20,698 nucleotides of DNA from JAIVJN01 sp036732565 (GTDB lineage Bacteria; Acidobacteriota; Vicinamibacteria; Vicinamibacterales; UBA2999). Made by a program: the position numbers and the translations under genes. The stretch's first letter is position 1; every line of letters begins with the position of its first letter. Shown here piece after piece: positions 13,048 through 20,698 of this stretch. The stretch lies in the NCBI GenBank assembly GCA_036732565.1, contig DAINCF010000053.1, forward strand, positions 1 through 20,698, read 5' to 3'. Below the pieces are notes generated by a model. That model did no database searches and was not told the origin of the DNA. It worked only from the letters and a program-made list of their open reading frames with translations.

Positions 13048-13863
13048 ATGGCGATACAGGTGACATCCGCTCAGAGGACACGGCTGCCCGTCGGAGAGCT
13101 CGTGCGCGAGTGGCGGCAACGGCGTCACCTCAGTCAGCTCGATCTCGCGTACGACGCGGAGATCTCGACGCGACACCTGAGCTTCATCGAGACGGGGCGC
13201 TCCATCCCGAGTCGTGACATGGTGCTGCGCCTGTCCGAGCGCCTCGAGATTCCGCTCCGCACGCGCAATGTGCTGCTGGTTGCGGCCGGGCACGCGCCGG
13301 TCTTTCCCGAGCGGCCGCTCGTCGATCCAGCGCTCAAGGCCGCGCGCGCGGCGGTCGATCTCGTGCTGGCCAGCCACGAGCCCTACCCCGCGCTGGCCGT
13401 CGACCGGCATTGGACAATGGTGGCGGCCAATCGAGCGGTGGCGCCGATGTTCGCGGGCATCGATGCGACGCTGCTGGAGCCTCCGGTCAACGCGCTTCGC
13501 ATCAGCCTGCATCCGCAGGGCGTCGCTCCACGGATCCTCAACTACCTCGAGTGGCGCACGCACGTCCTGACGCGATTGCGGCGGCAGATCGAGGTCACGG
13601 CGGATAGCGTGCTGACGGACTTGCTGAACGAGCTCTCCGGCTACCCGATTCCCGCCGACGGCCACACCTCGGAAGCGTCCAGCGGCGACGAGTACGCGGG
13701 CGTCGTCGTCCCCATCCGCTTGCGCACGCCGAACGGTGACCTCGCCTTCTTCAGCACGACTACCGTGTTCGGCACGCCGGTCGACATCACGCTGTCGGAG
13801 CTCGCCCTGGAAACGTTCTTCCCCGCCGATGACGCCACGGCGCGGGCGATCAAAGGCCGGTAG
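13048..13863 (+). CDS. XRE-family regulator with MmyB-like ligand-binding domain
   Basis: 271 residues. The N-terminal helix-turn-helix spans about 14-75 (VREWRQRRHLSQLDLAYDAEISTRHLSFIETGRSIPS), a typical XRE/Cro fold. It is followed by VLLVAAGHAPVF and a PAS-like MmyB domain of about 170 residues (WTMVAANRAVAPMF, LEPPVNALRISLHP, LNYLEWRTHVLTRLRRQ). Structural work on MmyB-like proteins found a fatty acid in this domain, so a small lipid ligand is possible. A dyad at 12996-13012 suggests it regulates itself and the divergent gene. It ends 18 bp before the convergent phytase gene. Confidence 0.88.
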   Translation: MAIQVTSAQRTRLPVGELVREWRQRRHLSQLDLAYDAEISTRHLSFIETGRSIPSRDMVLRLSERLEIPLRTRNVLLVAAGHAPVFPERPLVDPALKAARAAVDLVLASHEPYPALAVDRHWTMVAANRAVAPMFAGIDATLLEPPVNALRISLHPQGVAPRILNYLEWRTHVLTRLRRQIEVTADSVLTDLLNELSGYPIPADGHTSEASSGDEYAGVVVPIRLRTPNGDLAFFSTTTVFGTPVDITLSELALETFFPADDATARAIKGR

Positions 13864-13881
13864 AGCGAAGCGTGGGCCCGC

Positions 13882-15822
13882 CTATTGGCGCAGGCGCGCG
13901 ATGAAGGCGCTCCAGTCGTAGAAGTGATAGGTACGGTCGCCGCTCATCGCGACGAGCACGCCTTGAGGAAACCGTGGGCCAAGAGCCACGTTGGTGACGT
14001 CGGAGCCGTCGCTGTCGAACGCATCCACCATGACGGTGCCGAGATCCGAATGTTGATGCGGGTTCCCCGCGTCCCCTTCGCGGCGGAACAGATGGAACCG
14101 CTTCGCGCCCTGATCGGACACGATGATGTAGCCGCTGCGCGGGCCGCTCTCGTAGATCGAAATGCCCTCGTGATCTTCCTTGAACCCGCTCTGCGCGAAC
14201 AGCGCGAGCTCGCGGTTCGCGTTCGGCACGTCTGGATCGGCCTGGTACTTGCGCACGCCCACCTGCTCGTCGGACGCGTAGAGGTAGCCCAGACCGTCAT
14301 CAACGGCAAGCGACTCCATGGTCTTCCTGCCGCTGTAGGTACCGAATTCACGGACCTTCGAGGCGGTGACGACACCGCTCTCCGTGTGCAGCCGGTATTG
14401 CCAGATGTAGCTGCCGCTCGGGCCGGTACTGCGGCTGATGATGGCGAAGATCGCCCCGTCGCGCGGCCGCTTGTAGAGCGCAATCCCCATCGGCAGCCGC
14501 TGCTTGACGCCCTCGAATACCTCGATGCCACCGCCATCGATCGGCGTCAACTCGGGCAGGCGGTGCACGCGGAGGCGATTGCCGGCGCGTTCGGTGGTCA
14601 CCGCGATGTCGACCGGCTGCCCGGCGATGGAGAGCCCGTACTCGACGTCGACGTTGTTCGGGCGCAGGATGCCACCCACGTGTTTGCCCGGAACGAGATG
14701 ACCGCTGACGTCGTACACGAACAACCCGCCGTTGGTCTCATGTTTGTCGGTGGCGAGAATCAGGCTCTTCGAGGGGTTCCGCCGATCGATCCAGAACGCG
14801 ACATCCTCGGCGTCGTGCGGAACCGCGTCGCTGACGATCGCAGGGGCGAGCGGCGCCACCGATGCGGTCGGCGTCGGTGGCAGCGTGGACACCAGGACCT
14901 CACGCGTGACTCGTTGAATCGAATACAGACGCGACGACGAGGCGTCGAAGGCAATGCCCTGTCCGGCGCTCTCAACCCGCACGACCGAGACCAGGCGCAG
15001 GGTGCCGCCGCCAGGGGCGGCATCGAGCACGTAGAGCTCGGGCTCATCGTGGCCCGTGGTGTAGAGGCGATCGCCCGGCCCCCACACGCCGCCGGAGCTG
15101 CTCATGCCGGCCCACTTCCCGACGACGTCCGGTGGGAACGACCATGACTCCTGCTCGCGCCACTCGGCATCGAACCGGCGCAGCGTCGTCATCTCGGATC
15201 CCTTGCCGGGCTCGCCTCCACGCAGTGTGTAATGCGCGAACGCCACCCACCAGGATCCATTGTGGAAGTCCAGCCACGTGATCGAGCCGCGCCCGGCGCC
15301 GAGCGGCTGGCTGCGCTTGTGTCGGAGCGTCGCGGTGTCGAACACCTCGATCGAGCTCACCATCGGCACGGCCGGATAGTTCGAGTGCGGACACAGCAGC
15401 TCGTCGCCGATGACGATGCCACCGTTCATGTGGATGAACGGTGCCTCTGTCGCCGCATTCCATTCGGCCAGTTTCTTCCCGGTCGCTTTGTCGTACTTGC
15501 CGATGGCGCGGTTGTCGATGGCGTAGAACGCCGTGGCATCGACGGCGACGCCCTGGCGGGCTTCGGGCGCCGGCCATCGACCGACGAGCGTCGCAGCCGG
15601 CTCGTGCTGACGTCCCTGAATTGCCGGCAGCGCGAGCGTCGCGAGAACGAGCGCAAAGAGCGTTCTTCGAGAGCGTAGGTAGCGCGGCCCTTTAGGACCC
15701 CCACCGCGAACTGGGCAGGCCTGAAGGCCTGCGCTATGTACGGTGGTGGAGGACCACCAGCGCAGGAAGGCCTGAAGACCCGGGCTCTGAACCGTAGAGG
15801 GGGCCGATCGCGAAGCACTCAT
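13882..15822 (-). CDS. Two-part secreted beta-propeller protein with C-terminal phytase domain
   Basis: 646 residues from the ATG at 15822, which overlaps the upstream gene stop by 4 bp (ATGA). Residues about 326-646 match beta-propeller phytases: DAEDVAFWIDRRNPSKSLIL, GGLFVYDVSGHLV, RPNNVDVEYG, VDIAVTTERAGN, YLYASDEQVGVRKY, HEGISIY, DGSDVTNVALGPRFPQG. The acidic calcium and catalytic positions (DE, HEG, SD) appear kept. Such enzymes release phosphate from calcium phytate. Residues 75-325 form another propeller-like domain (GVAVDATAFYAIDN) of unknown role, so this is about twice the usual length. A hydrophobic export signal (TLFALVLATLALPAIQG) begins only at about residue 54, after a stretch encoded by a hairpin repeat. 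No standard start lies closer to the signal, so the true start is uncertain. Confidence 0.85.
   Translation of the reverse strand: MSASRSAPSTVQSPGLQAFLRWWSSTTVHSAGLQACPVRGGGPKGPRYLRSRRTLFALVLATLALPAIQGRQHEPAATLVGRWPAPEARQGVAVDATAFYAIDNRAIGKYDKATGKKLAEWNAATEAPFIHMNGGIVIGDELLCPHSNYPAVPMVSSIEVFDTATLRHKRSQPLGAGRGSITWLDFHNGSWWVAFAHYTLRGGEPGKGSEMTTLRRFDAEWREQESWSFPPDVVGKWAGMSSSGGVWGPGDRLYTTGHDEPELYVLDAAPGGGTLRLVSVVRVESAGQGIAFDASSSRLYSIQRVTREVLVSTLPPTPTASVAPLAPAIVSDAVPHDAEDVAFWIDRRNPSKSLILATDKHETNGGLFVYDVSGHLVPGKHVGGILRPNNVDVEYGLSIAGQPVDIAVTTERAGNRLRVHRLPELTPIDGGGIEVFEGVKQRLPMGIALYKRPRDGAIFAIISRSTGPSGSYIWQYRLHTESGVVTASKVREFGTYSGRKTMESLAVDDGLGYLYASDEQVGVRKYQADPDVPNANRELALFAQSGFKEDHEGISIYESGPRSGYIIVSDQGAKRFHLFRREGDAGNPHQHSDLGTVMVDAFDSDGSDVTNVALGPRFPQGVLVAMSGDRTYHFYDWSAFIARLRQ
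15681..15785. repeat. Cluster of GC-rich hairpins (REP-like element) inside the phytase 5' region
   Basis: GCAGGCCT (15715-15722) and AGGCCTGC (15725-15732) form a perfect 8-bp-arm hairpin; TGGTGG (15744-15749) and CCACCA (15754-15759) form a second with AGGA loop; a partial copy GCAGGAAGGCCTG lies at 15761-15774. On the - strand the sequence TAGCGCAGGCCTTCAGGCCTGC reads like the short interspersed hairpins known in this bacterial group. It lies between the ATG at 15822 and the export signal and keeps the frame open. Confidence 0.65.
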
Positions 15823-17288
15823 GGACGCGGCCTCGACACCGTGATCGCATTCGAAAAGGCGATGGGCGCGTCTCCGCGACGAACGATCAGGCTGAACCAA
15901 TCGCCGGGAGAAGCGGTCACCGACTGCGTGAGGGGGCCAGCCTGCACGGCGGTTTTCGCCAGCACCTGGCCATTGTGGATCCATTCGACGGTCGCGCCCT
16001 CGGCGCGTGCGATCGTCGCGTGAAGTACGAGAGCGATGGGCGATGAGGTGGCAATGAGAGCACCCATCGGATGAGTCGTGCCGCCGGTGACAGCCGAGAA
16101 CTCGATCTCCGGTCCGCTCGGACCCGCGGTCCTGACGTAGACGCGACCGGACTTCAGCCCTTCGACGATCGCAGGCTCCGAGAGCTCGCGTGCGTAGACT
16201 ACGGTGGTCGGCACGCCGAGGTTACGATCCGCGGGGTCATCCGGCGTGTGATCATCGCTTCCACCCACCGCGGTGAGACGGAAGCCCCGGTTCAACAGGT
16301 CCGCCCAGAAGCTCCAGCCGGACATCGGACCGGTCGTGATCGGGCCGTTCACGATTTCCACGCCATGCACGGACGCCAACGTCGGCTCGTCGACCACGTT
16401 CCATCCACACCCCATGCACGTCTCGTCGTCAGGGGTCTTCGGATGGTTGATGGAGATGAACGCACCGTCCGACGCGATCGGCCGCAGCAGATCCACGGGC
16501 GATGCGTTGGGCGCGGACAGGCGGAACTCGTGAAACGTCCGCTCACCCACCGTGTTCGCGTGACCTCGATACGTCGTTACTTCTCGGCCATGGAGCAAGA
16601 GCATGTTGTCGTAGTACGGCTGCAAGCGATCGATGTCCAGCCAGTGAGCGGCGGTATTGTGATCGCTCAGCAGCAGGAAGTCCAAGCCGGCCTTCTCGCC
16701 GGACTCGAGCACACGAAACGGCGCGGCGCGCATCGGCTTGCCGCTGCGTGATTGCCCGCGACCATCGCTGTGCCCTGAATGCGAGTGCAGATCGCCGGCA
16801 TACCATGCCGCTCCCTGGCGCACGACGAGCGACGGCGCGGCCAGGTCCTCGTCGAACAAGCGGACGATGACGTTGTAGGTATCGTTGCTGTCCGGTCGGA
16901 TATTGGGGATGCCGAGCACGACCGCCCAGCGGCCCGGCTCGATGGGCCCGGGCAGATAGCCGGGCGAGGCGCTCAGCGCCGAGACCGTCACCGTATATCC
17001 ACCCGAGCCTCCCCACCCGCGCAGCCCCGCCGGACCGCGCAACCCGAGATCGATCACGGTACGGCGATCGACGCCGCTGAACTCGTACTGGATCTCGATG
17101 CGTCGCGTGCCTGGAGGCACGTCGAACTCCCGCTCGAGCAGCCGCTCGTAGTCGGCGTGCGTAATGCGGCCGTCCAGCGTGATGGTCTGCGGAAAGGAAG
17201 ACGAGGCCCCTTGCGCCTGCGTGCATGACACGCAGGCGCCGAGGGCGATCACGATAAGGAGCCGAAGGCCCTGGGCCACAAGCCTCAA
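15819..17288 (-). CDS. PHP-domain metallohydrolase lipoprotein (CehA/McbA-like)
   Basis: 489 residues from TTG at 17288 (GTG at 17279 is an alternative). An export signal (LRLLIVIALGAC) with Cys19 as probable lipid site, or Cys22. A beta-sandwich of about 120 residues (RRIEIQYEFSG to GRWAVVLGIPNI) precedes the PHP domain, whose metal motifs are all present: GDLHSHSGHSDG (165-176), LLLSDHNT (206-212), HGRE (233-236), NHP (281-283) and GSDDH (343-347). A beta-rich C-terminal domain ends the protein. PHP enzymes of the CehA/McbA group hydrolyse esters, carbamates or phosphoesters using two or three metal ions. It lies 11 bp after the TonB receptor and overlaps the phytase gene by 4 bp, so extracellular or periplasmic phosphoester cleavage is the favoured guess. 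Confidence 0.86.
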   Translation of the reverse strand: MRLVAQGLRLLIVIALGACVSCTQAQGASSSFPQTITLDGRITHADYERLLEREFDVPPGTRRIEIQYEFSGVDRRTVIDLGLRGPAGLRGWGGSGGYTVTVSALSASPGYLPGPIEPGRWAVVLGIPNIRPDSNDTYNVIVRLFDEDLAAPSLVVRQGAAWYAGDLHSHSGHSDGRGQSRSGKPMRAAPFRVLESGEKAGLDFLLLSDHNTAAHWLDIDRLQPYYDNMLLLHGREVTTYRGHANTVGERTFHEFRLSAPNASPVDLLRPIASDGAFISINHPKTPDDETCMGCGWNVVDEPTLASVHGVEIVNGPITTGPMSGWSFWADLLNRGFRLTAVGGSDDHTPDDPADRNLGVPTTVVYARELSEPAIVEGLKSGRVYVRTAGPSGPEIEFSAVTGGTTHPMGALIATSSPIALVLHATIARAEGATVEWIHNGQVLAKTAVQAGPLTQSVTASPGDWFSLIVRRGDAPIAFSNAITVSRPRP

Positions 17289-17299
17289 GCCTACGTTCT

Positions 17300-20200
17300 C
17301 TAGAACGCGAAGCGTACCGAAAACTGCATGACGCGCGGGTCGCCGGCCAGCGTCGTAATGGTGTTGAGATCCGCACCGGTCAGATTGGCGTTCGGATTCC
17401 CGAAGTTCGCGCGATCGAACAGGTTGAACACGTCCCAGCGGAACGTGGCGTTGTATCGGCTCGAGAAGTTGACCTTCCGTTGCACCGTCATGTCGAACGT
17501 CACGAAGCCAGGGCCGCGCACGATGTTGCGGCCGGCATTGCCGAACACGCCCACCGGCACGATCTGGAACGCGTCACGATTGAACCAGCTGTCGACGTCC
17601 TCATTGCCCGAGGGATCGCCGACGAGGTTCGGCACCCAGGACGCGCCCTCCAGCGAGCTCTGGGTCACCGTGAACGGCTTGCCGGTGCGACCCGTGTAGA
17701 TGCCGCTGACCGTCCACCCCCCGAGCACGGCGTTGCCGACCGAGCCAAGGTTGTAGCGACGGTCGCTTCCAACCGGTACGTCGACCACGAAGTTGGCGAC
17801 GAGGCGATGCCGAACATCGAAGTCGCTGGGACCTTCCCACCCGTCTACGTTGTTGGTGTCCTGCTGCCGGCCTGAGGTCGCCGCCAGATGCTCCGGCGAG
17901 TTGTCGCGTGAGTCGCTTACGGTGTAGGCGACGCGATAGCTGAAGCCCTGGCTCCAGCGCTTCTCCGCCGAGACATCGATGCCGTAGTAGCGCGACTCAC
18001 CGATCGGATCCCGCCACTGGATGTGACCGAAGTTCGGGAACGGTCGGGAACCGTTGCCGTTGAGCGGTTGATTCAAGTTGCGCAACACGGCGATGTTCCG
18101 TCCGACGTTGCTGATGAAATCCGCCGAGACCACGAAGTCTCGCCCCAGCTGCCGCTCCACGCCCGCCCCGCTCTGGTAGAACATCGCGTTGGTGCCGTCC
18201 GGGTTTGCCGCACGAATCAGCAAGCGGCTCAGGACGATTCCGGCTGGATCGAGCGTGTTCGCCGGGAACCCGTTTCGCATGATCAGGATCGGCGTCGTCG
18301 CCGATGTGGTGGTCTGGTTGTTGTTGACCAGCCGTGGTGGATTCAACGAGATCTGATCCTCCGAGCCGATGCGGTCCAGCGGGTTGTAGAAGATACCGAA
18401 GCCGCCGCGGAGCACGGTCCGGTCGTCGAGCGAGTACACGAGGCCGAGTCGGGGCCCGAAGTTGTTCCGATCCGGCTCGATCAGCGCGCGCTCTTCGAGC
18501 GAGCCATCGCTTGCGAAGACCAGCGCACCCGTGGCCGGATCGAAGTTCGCCATCGCGTTGTCGGCTTCGTACGACGGCGTCATGAAGTCGTAGCGGAGGC
18601 CGAGCGTCGCCGTCAGCTTGTCGGTCACCCGCCAGTCATCCTGCACGAAGAACGCATACGCATGCCGACGCTGATTGACCACGTGCACGTTCGACAGCTC
18701 GGCTTGACGGGCGTAGCCGATCATGAAGTCGGCGAAGGCGTTCCCGGTGAACTGGCCGCTGAAGCCGAGATTGCCGCGCGTCGACGGGATGTCCACGAAG
18801 TGGTTGTTCATCGGCATCATGATGTCGGTGCCGAACTTGATCTGATGCCGGTTGACCAGCCACGACAGGGTGTCGAGGTACTGCACCTGATCGGTGTGCT
18901 GATACTTCGGCATGAAATTCGGCGAGCCGAGCCGGATGTGACCGCCGATGTCGACGCCGATGATGCCGCCGGCCACCAGCGGGTCGTTCGGCACGCCTGG
19001 AAAGTCGAGGCCGACGTTACCGAATGGATCCTGCTGGCCGTCGCTGACGCCACGGGCCCAAGAGATGCGCGCCTCGTTCACCATCGTCGCTCCCAGCACC
19101 TTGGTCCAGCCGCCGACCATGCTGTGCGACTTCAAGAAGTTGCGGCCCCACGCCGACGTCGAGGTGCCGTCGATCACGCCGCCGAAGAAGCCCGGGACGA
19201 AGCGCGTGCGGTCCGCATAGATGTAGCGGACAAAGACGCTGTCGTTGATCCCGAGCTTGAGGTCGCCCTTCACGAGATAGCGCTCACCATCGTCCTTGAC
19301 GTTCGGCTGGTTGATGAAGTTGTTGGTGCCGGTGGTGTTCGCTCGAGGCAGGAGCGCGATGATCTGGCGGGCGATCGGGTCGATGCGGTCCTGGGGAATC
19401 GTGTTGTTCGGGAACGGCAGCCCGGTCGTGGGATCGACGATGGTGGATGAGAAGACCCCGTCTCGCTCGGCATCGGTGGCAACGTGACCGGTGCGGAGCA
19501 CGCCCTGCGTAATCCGCGTCCCCTCGAAGTCGCCGAAGAAAAACGCCCGATTCTTCACAATCGGCCCGCCGATGTTGAAGCCGAACTGGTTCTGATCGTT
19601 TTTTGCCTTGTCCTGGTTGGCGCGCTCGGCGAAGAACGACTTCGAATCGAATCGCTCGTTGCGGAGGTATTCGTAGGCGGTGCCGCGAATGGTGTTGGTG
19701 CCCGACTTGGTCGTCACGACGACGGCGCCGCCCGGCGCGCGCCCGTACTCGGCGGTGAACGGGCTGGTGACCACCTTGAACTCGTCGATCGCGTCGATCG
19801 AGGGACGCGACACCTGCGTCGAGAGCTCCTGCACGTTTGTCGAGATCGAATTGTTGTCGACGCCGTCCAGCAGGAAGTTGTTCTGCAGGGATCGATTACC
19901 GTGCACCGAGACGCCGCCGGTGCGGCCGGCGTTGGTGGTGCCAGTCTGCTCGGTGTACCGATCGCCTTGCACGCCAGGAATGGTGAAGAGGAGATCGTCC
20001 CAGTTGCGAATGGCGAGCGGCAGGTTGGCCACTTCGTTCTGGCTCACCACGCTGCCCAGCGCGGCGCTCTGCGTCTCGAGCAGTGGCGTCACCCCTTCGA
20101 CCTTGACGGTCTCGCCGATGCTGCCGACGGGCAAGGCGAAGTCGATGCGGCCACGCTGGCCGGTCTGCAGCTGCACGACCTGCGCGAACGTCTGGAACCC

Positions 20201-20464
20201 GCTGGCGGACGCCTCCACCAGGTATTCACCCGGTGCGAGGTTGACAATCAAATACGCGCCATCGTCGGTCGCGGTGGCAGTGTGTTCGACGCCGGTGGCG
20301 ATGCCCGTGACCTTCACGGTCGCTTGAGGTATCACGGCGTTCGACGGGTCCTTGACGACGCCGGTCAAGGTGGCACGGTCGACCTGAGCCCACGCGGGCA
20401 CGGCGACGAGCGCGGGGAGCACAACGAGGAGAACCCTCACAAGGCAAGCACGTACAGTATGCAT
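17300..20464 (-). CDS. Oar-like TonB-dependent receptor with carboxypeptidase-like regulatory domain
   Basis: 1054 residues, start ATG at 20464. Signal peptide 1-26 (LLVVLPALVAVPAWA), then the regulatory beta-sandwich (about 31-112: LTGVVKDPSNAVIPQATVKV to GEYLVEASASGFQTF). The plug carries SIGETVKVEGVTPLLET, GVSVHGNRSLQNNFLLDGVDNN and EFKVVTSPFTAEYGRAPGGAVVVTTKSGTN, all typical of the large Oar-like receptors that are abundant in Acidobacteriota. The barrel ends in Phe (QFSVRFAF). It heads an operon with the PHP lipoprotein and the phytase-domain protein. Beta-propeller phytase genes next to TonB receptor genes have been described in Proteobacteria, which suggests that this receptor imports a phytate-derived or other organic phosphate compound. 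Substrate is inference. Confidence 0.92.
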   Translation of the reverse strand: MHTVRACLVRVLLVVLPALVAVPAWAQVDRATLTGVVKDPSNAVIPQATVKVTGIATGVEHTATATDDGAYLIVNLAPGEYLVEASASGFQTFAQVVQLQTGQRGRIDFALPVGSIGETVKVEGVTPLLETQSAALGSVVSQNEVANLPLAIRNWDDLLFTIPGVQGDRYTEQTGTTNAGRTGGVSVHGNRSLQNNFLLDGVDNNSISTNVQELSTQVSRPSIDAIDEFKVVTSPFTAEYGRAPGGAVVVTTKSGTNTIRGTAYEYLRNERFDSKSFFAERANQDKAKNDQNQFGFNIGGPIVKNRAFFFGDFEGTRITQGVLRTGHVATDAERDGVFSSTIVDPTTGLPFPNNTIPQDRIDPIARQIIALLPRANTTGTNNFINQPNVKDDGERYLVKGDLKLGINDSVFVRYIYADRTRFVPGFFGGVIDGTSTSAWGRNFLKSHSMVGGWTKVLGATMVNEARISWARGVSDGQQDPFGNVGLDFPGVPNDPLVAGGIIGVDIGGHIRLGSPNFMPKYQHTDQVQYLDTLSWLVNRHQIKFGTDIMMPMNNHFVDIPSTRGNLGFSGQFTGNAFADFMIGYARQAELSNVHVVNQRRHAYAFFVQDDWRVTDKLTATLGLRYDFMTPSYEADNAMANFDPATGALVFASDGSLEERALIEPDRNNFGPRLGLVYSLDDRTVLRGGFGIFYNPLDRIGSEDQISLNPPRLVNNNQTTTSATTPILIMRNGFPANTLDPAGIVLSRLLIRAANPDGTNAMFYQSGAGVERQLGRDFVVSADFISNVGRNIAVLRNLNQPLNGNGSRPFPNFGHIQWRDPIGESRYYGIDVSAEKRWSQGFSYRVAYTVSDSRDNSPEHLAATSGRQQDTNNVDGWEGPSDFDVRHRLVANFVVDVPVGSDRRYNLGSVGNAVLGGWTVSGIYTGRTGKPFTVTQSSLEGASWVPNLVGDPSGNEDVDSWFNRDAFQIVPVGVFGNAGRNIVRGPGFVTFDMTVQRKVNFSSRYNATFRWDVFNLFDRANFGNPNANLTGADLNTITTLAGDPRVMQFSVRFAF

Positions 20465-20489
20465 ATCCGTTCGAGCCTACCCGGCTGAG

Positions 20490-20518
20490 CCGACAACTCT
20501 GCGACGACGATGTGACGA
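20490..20518 (-). promoter_or_regulatory. Weak 11-bp-phased repeats upstream of the phytase operon
   Basis: On the - strand TCGTCAC (20518-20512), TCGTCGC (20507-20501) and TTGTCGG (20496-20490) recur every 11 bp, the spacing of Pho-type boxes. The match to the CTGTCAC consensus is partial (4-5 of 7). They lie between the receptor gene start and the divergent permease, so could serve both. Treat as tentative. Confidence 0.3.
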
Positions 20519-20545
20519 TAAGATTGCGTGTAGAATCGCGCGCGG

Positions 20546-20698
20546 ATGAGCCGTGTTGGCAAGCTCCTGCTGCTCGCGCTTCTGTATCTGGTCGTCGCGC
20601 ACCTCCTTCCAATTCCCGCCAGCGTCACCCCTCAAGGGTGGCGCCTCTTCGCGATCTTCCTGACGGTCATCGTCGGGATGATGCTGCAGCCGCTGCCG
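20546..20698 (+). CDS. DASS/SLC13-type anion permease (3' truncated by window edge)
   Basis: The first 51 codons of a membrane protein, open to the last base. The sequence has a hydrophobic segment (LLLLALLYLVVAHLL), then PIPASVTPQGWRLFAIFLTVIVGMMLQPLP, which is the conserved opening of divalent anion:Na+ symporters (dicarboxylate, citrate, sulfate or phosphate group). ATG at 20546 follows a -10-like TAGAAT (20531-20536), so the leader would be very short. No -35 was fixed. The substrate cannot be told from this fragment. It is divergent from the phytase operon, so it may share its control. Confidence 0.75.
   Translation, partial: MSRVGKLLLLALLYLVVAHLLPIPASVTPQGWRLFAIFLTVIVGMMLQPLP

Noticed and set aside
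13885..15147. 420-residue + strand open frame opposite the phytase gene
   Set aside because: The - strand frame carries phytase motifs; this one is a mirror frame without recognisable features.
18023..19450. 475-residue + strand open frame opposite the Oar-like receptor
   Set aside because: Same reason: no domain signal, and the - strand frame is a clear receptor.
1..20698. Insertion sequence, prophage, tRNA or rRNA genes
   Set aside because: No transposase, integrase or phage protein frames were found, and no tRNA or rRNA sequence was recognised by eye; a covariance-model search was not possible.

Overview
The window looks like a high-GC Acidobacteriota chromosome, most likely class Vicinamibacteria. 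This is an inference from two Oar-like TonB-dependent receptors with carboxypeptidase-type regulatory domains, from the protein style and dense coding, and from short GC-rich hairpin elements between genes. No rRNA, tRNA, CRISPR array or transposase was seen.

Left part, + strand (1-7533). The 3' end of a PhoB/OmpR-type response regulator is followed by a PhoR-like sensor kinase. An arsenic island comes next, in two transcription units. Unit 1 is arsR, thioredoxin-type arsC, an AqpS-like aquaporin and a calcineurin-like phosphoesterase (1870-4199), tightly packed with a 4-bp overlap between the last two. It has a strong sigma70-type promoter whose -10 overlaps an inverted repeat just before the arsR ATG. 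No ArsB or Acr3 pump is present, so reduction of arsenate and exit of arsenite through the channel is the likely logic. An unrecognised lipoprotein (4273-5466) separates it from unit 2: a cysteine-rich MarR-family regulator, arsenite methyltransferase arsM, and an ArsN2-type acetyltransferase (5559-7533). marR and arsM carry nearly identical 21-bp palindromes in their promoters, so MarR probably controls both.

Middle part, mostly - strand (7540-12947). A small lipoprotein, a secreted beta-helix-like protein and a TonB-dependent receptor come first. The receptor gene has four 11-bp-phased Pho-box-like repeats upstream. Then come an inverted array of GGTTCTA-like repeats and a small membrane-protein gene that appears broken by an internal deletion. 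Divergent from it is an XRE regulator with an MmyB-like domain, with a palindrome between the two.

Right part, - strand (13882-20464). A probable three-gene operon runs TonB-dependent receptor, PHP-domain (CehA/McbA-like) metallohydrolase lipoprotein, then a two-part protein whose C-terminal half is a beta-propeller phytase. This points to uptake and mineralisation of organic phosphate. A hairpin repeat element lies inside the 5' end of the phytase reading frame. Divergent from the operon, the window ends in the first 51 codons of a DASS/SLC13-type anion permease.

Common theme: phosphate sensing, arsenate (a phosphate analogue) detoxification and phytate/organophosphate use sit within about 20 kb. 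The link between these parts is inference.
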